From CBDCWA01 sp046048295 (lineage in GTDB: Bacteria; Pseudomonadota; Alphaproteobacteria; Rhizobiales; Hyphomicrobiaceae), in assembly GCA_046048295.1 (NCBI GenBank), contig JBJOGJ010000025.1, positions 1 to 25,724 of the forward strand: a stretch of DNA of 25,724 nt. The letters run 5' to 3'. Every line of letters starts with the position of its first letter. The stretch's first letter is position 1. Below, piece by piece: positions 24,227 through 25,724 of this stretch. Below the pieces are notes generated by a model, which saw only the letters and a program-made list of their open reading frames with translations, did not search any database and was not told where the DNA came from. The translations under genes and the position numbers were made by a program.

Positions 24227-24255
24227 GTTATAGTGCCTGCGATTATGGCTGTCCA
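24227..24255 (-). promoter_or_regulatory. Sigma-70-type promoter for tRNA-Phe
   Basis: On the minus strand TGGACA (24250-24255) and TATAAC (24227-24232) are separated by exactly 17 bases, each matching 5 of 6 consensus positions. The -10 ends about 50 bases before the tRNA 5' end. The promoter sits between the yacG stop and the tRNA. Confidence 0.65.
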
Positions 24256-24277
24256 GCAGTCGCAGCCAAAAAAACTT

Positions 24278-24499
24278 CTAGCGCTGAGGTGTCGGGTCAC
24301 GCCCGGCCCCTGCATCGTGAGCAGTCGGTTGATCGGCACCGTCCTCGTCATCGTCGTCGTTGACGACCGGTACGGCATAAGCGCCCCGCAGCCAGCGCGA
24401 AAGATCAACATCCGCGCACCGCCGCGAGCAGAATGGCTTGAACTGCTCTTCCCATGGTGCCGTACAAATCGGACACTTTCCCCGCTCTTTGCCAGCCAA
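24278..24499 (-). CDS. yacG: DNA gyrase inhibitor / zinc-binding protein YacG
   Basis: Encodes 73 residues. The four zinc ligands are in CPIC (near residue 9) and CSRRC (near residue 24), followed by ADVDLSRWLRGAYAVP, the YacG signature. In E. coli YacG binds GyrB and inhibits gyrase. The start is a TTG at 24499 supported by GCGGAGAAGCAA just upstream. The C-terminus is acidic and then low-complexity, as usual in alphaproteobacteria. It lies 35 bases after maf on the same strand, an arrangement common in this class. Confidence 0.92.
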   Translation of the reverse strand: MAGKERGKCPICTAPWEEQFKPFCSRRCADVDLSRWLRGAYAVPVVNDDDDEDGADQPTAHDAGAGRDPTPQR

Positions 24500-24534
24500 T
24501 TGCTTCTCCGCGTTTCAGCGCCGCGCAGCGCGGT

Positions 24535-25314
24535 TCATCGGAACTCGCTGTCCGCAGCCTTCACCCAGTCGTAGTGGACCGGATAACCCTCACCGGTGAG
24601 CATGTCGATAGTCTCCGTCAGGGGCAATCCCACTACATTGGTGTAGGAGCCGACGATTTTCCTGACGAAACAGCCCGCGATGCCCTGAATTGCATAGCCT
24701 CCCGCCTTGTCCCGCCATTCTCGGGACGCGATGTAGGCCTCGATGTCCTGCTGTGAAAGGCGCTTGAACCGAACCCTGGTCTCAACGATTTTCGTCCGCA
24801 CCTTGTCCTCCGGCGTGATCAAAGTCACAGCCGTCAGCACATGATGTGCCCTGCCGGAGAGCAGTTCCAGCGATGCCACAGCCTCTTCAACCAGGTGCGG
24901 CTTGACGAGCAGCCTGCGGCCCACCGCGACCACGGTATCGGCTGCGACGACGAAGGCGTCGGCGACATCCTTGTCATTGGCGATCTGGTCGCGGCCGGCC
25001 TCGGCCTTGGCCCGAGCAAGCCGGGAGACGTAGGTGCGCGGCATCTCGCCTTTCCGGGGCGACTCGTCGATGGAGGCCGGGCGCAAAGCGTCCGGTTCCA
25101 CCCCGGCCTGGGCCAGCAGCATAAGCCTGCGCGGGGAAGCGGAAGCAAGCACCAGTCGCGGCTTCACGCCCGGCTGGCGCTTACGCGGGTTGGACTTTGC
25201 AAGTGACTGACGCAGCGAGATTCGGCGTCCACCTACTTCGTCGAGCGGCTTGTCCCCACCCTTTCCGCCGAGTAGCGACTTGACGTTGAGCGCGGACAAC
25301 GGGTTACGATCCAT
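24535..25314 (-). CDS. maf: Maf-like nucleotide pyrophosphatase with N-terminal extension
   Basis: Encodes 259 residues. The Maf domain starts near residue 51 and shows ASASPRR (57-63), AADTVV (124-129), KPHL, SGRAHHVLTAV (153-163), DKAGGYAIQG (202-211) and GSYTNVVGLPL (222-232). Family members hydrolyse non-canonical or pyrimidine nucleoside triphosphates to monophosphates. The protein is about 50 residues longer at the N-terminus than usual; the extension is basic and has no known motif. A GTG at codon 50 (25167) would give the usual length, but neither start has a clear ribosome site. In many alphaproteobacteria infA lies directly upstream of maf; here the next gene is divergent, and the 203 bases between them show no gene. 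Confidence 0.88.
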   Translation of the reverse strand: MDRNPLSALNVKSLLGGKGGDKPLDEVGGRRISLRQSLAKSNPRKRQPGVKPRLVLASASPRRLMLLAQAGVEPDALRPASIDESPRKGEMPRTYVSRLARAKAEAGRDQIANDKDVADAFVVAADTVVAVGRRLLVKPHLVEEAVASLELLSGRAHHVLTAVTLITPEDKVRTKIVETRVRFKRLSQQDIEAYIASREWRDKAGGYAIQGIAGCFVRKIVGSYTNVVGLPLTETIDMLTGEGYPVHYDWVKAADSEFR

Positions 25315-25517
25315 TTCGAGCGACCACCGGTTTGGTTAAGGCACGATCGGCCGGAGAATGGTACCGTTGGCCACCGAAGGCAAGGCCTCCGCGATCGAGA
25401 TCCGCTGCCCTCGCCTCACGCCGCCCCGTGGCGACGCCCAGGCCGGCCGCTGACCAACAGTTTTTCGAAGCTCGCCATCGTGTTGATTGAGTCGAAGTAG
25501 CAAATCGGGGTTCCAAA

Positions 25518-25724
25518 ATGAAAGAACAAGCCATTGCCGACCTGCTCGCCAAGACAAGACTGTTCGGCGAATTGTCCCAACAACTACGTGAAGCGATTGC
25601 CAGGGATATGCGCCCATCATCCTATTCTGCCGGCGAGGCGATCTTCTCGCGTGGAGACGAAGGCAAGGAGGTCTACCTCGTACTCAAGGGCAGGGTTCGC
25701 CTTTCGGTTCTGACACTCGATGGA
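25518..25724 (+). CDS. Cyclic-nucleotide-binding (Crp/Fnr-type) protein, 5' part only
   Basis: 69 codons from an ATG to the window edge, with the frame still open. The sequence LFGELSQQLREAIARDM, then YSAGEAIFSRGDEGKEVYLVLKGRVRLSVLTLDG, is the start of a cyclic nucleotide-binding domain, as at the N-terminus of Crp/Fnr regulators. The rest is outside the window, so a DNA-binding domain, a cyclase domain or another output cannot be distinguished. The ATG follows AATCGGGGTTCCAAA, a weak ribosome site. It is divergent from maf. Confidence 0.8.
   Translation, partial: MKEQAIADLLAKTRLFGELSQQLREAIARDMRPSSYSAGEAIFSRGDEGKEVYLVLKGRVRLSVLTLDG

Overview
The window looks like a piece of an alphaproteobacterial chromosome, most likely from the Hyphomicrobiales (the rhizobia, Bradyrhizobium and Rhodopseudomonas group). 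This rests on high GC by eye, the maf-yacG-tRNA-Phe block, the style of the tyrosine integrase remnant, small secreted cysteine proteins of a kind I associate with these bacteria, and ABC and two-component genes of alphaproteobacterial type. I cannot name a genus. All family calls were made by reading the translations; no database search was run.

Layout. 1-1657 (+): a tight three-gene run (DUF488-like protein, small hypothetical protein, zinc alcohol dehydrogenase). 1658-2006: no gene seen. 2007-5272 (-): a DevBCA-type exporter (membrane fusion protein, FtsX-type permease, ATPase). 5460-7445 (-): four exported or membrane proteins: a small basic four-Cys protein, an EF-hand protein, a sterol desaturase/fatty acid hydroxylase-type di-iron enzyme, and a small protein built from two Cys-containing repeats. 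7643-9732 (+): an OmpR-type response regulator and its HAMP histidine kinase, preceded by helically phased TTTGTGWC direct repeats. 9973-10374 (-): a MAPEG membrane protein. 10573-17039: a calcineurin-like phosphodiesterase (-) divergent from a complete oligopeptide-type ABC importer (+), with a good PhoB box between them. This suggests phosphate-controlled uptake and breakdown of a phosphodiester compound.

17284-21163 (-) is the most unusual part. The first gene encodes a 947-residue protein with an N-terminal TIR domain, an nSTAND1-type NTPase, one transmembrane helix and a C-terminal FGE/SUMF-like domain. That last domain lacks the catalytic cysteines and is predicted to lie outside the cytoplasm. 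The second gene encodes a two-helix membrane protein with a TIR-like cytosolic domain. Together they look like a membrane-anchored sensor/effector pair of the biological-conflict (anti-phage or stress-suicide) type.

21343-24176: small secreted and coiled-coil proteins, a periplasmic histidine phosphatase, and a decayed tyrosine integrase beside tRNA-Phe(GAA). The integrase points to an old island junction: everything to the left may be accessory DNA. To the right are core genes (yacG, maf) and the start of a cyclic-nucleotide-binding regulator cut by the window edge.
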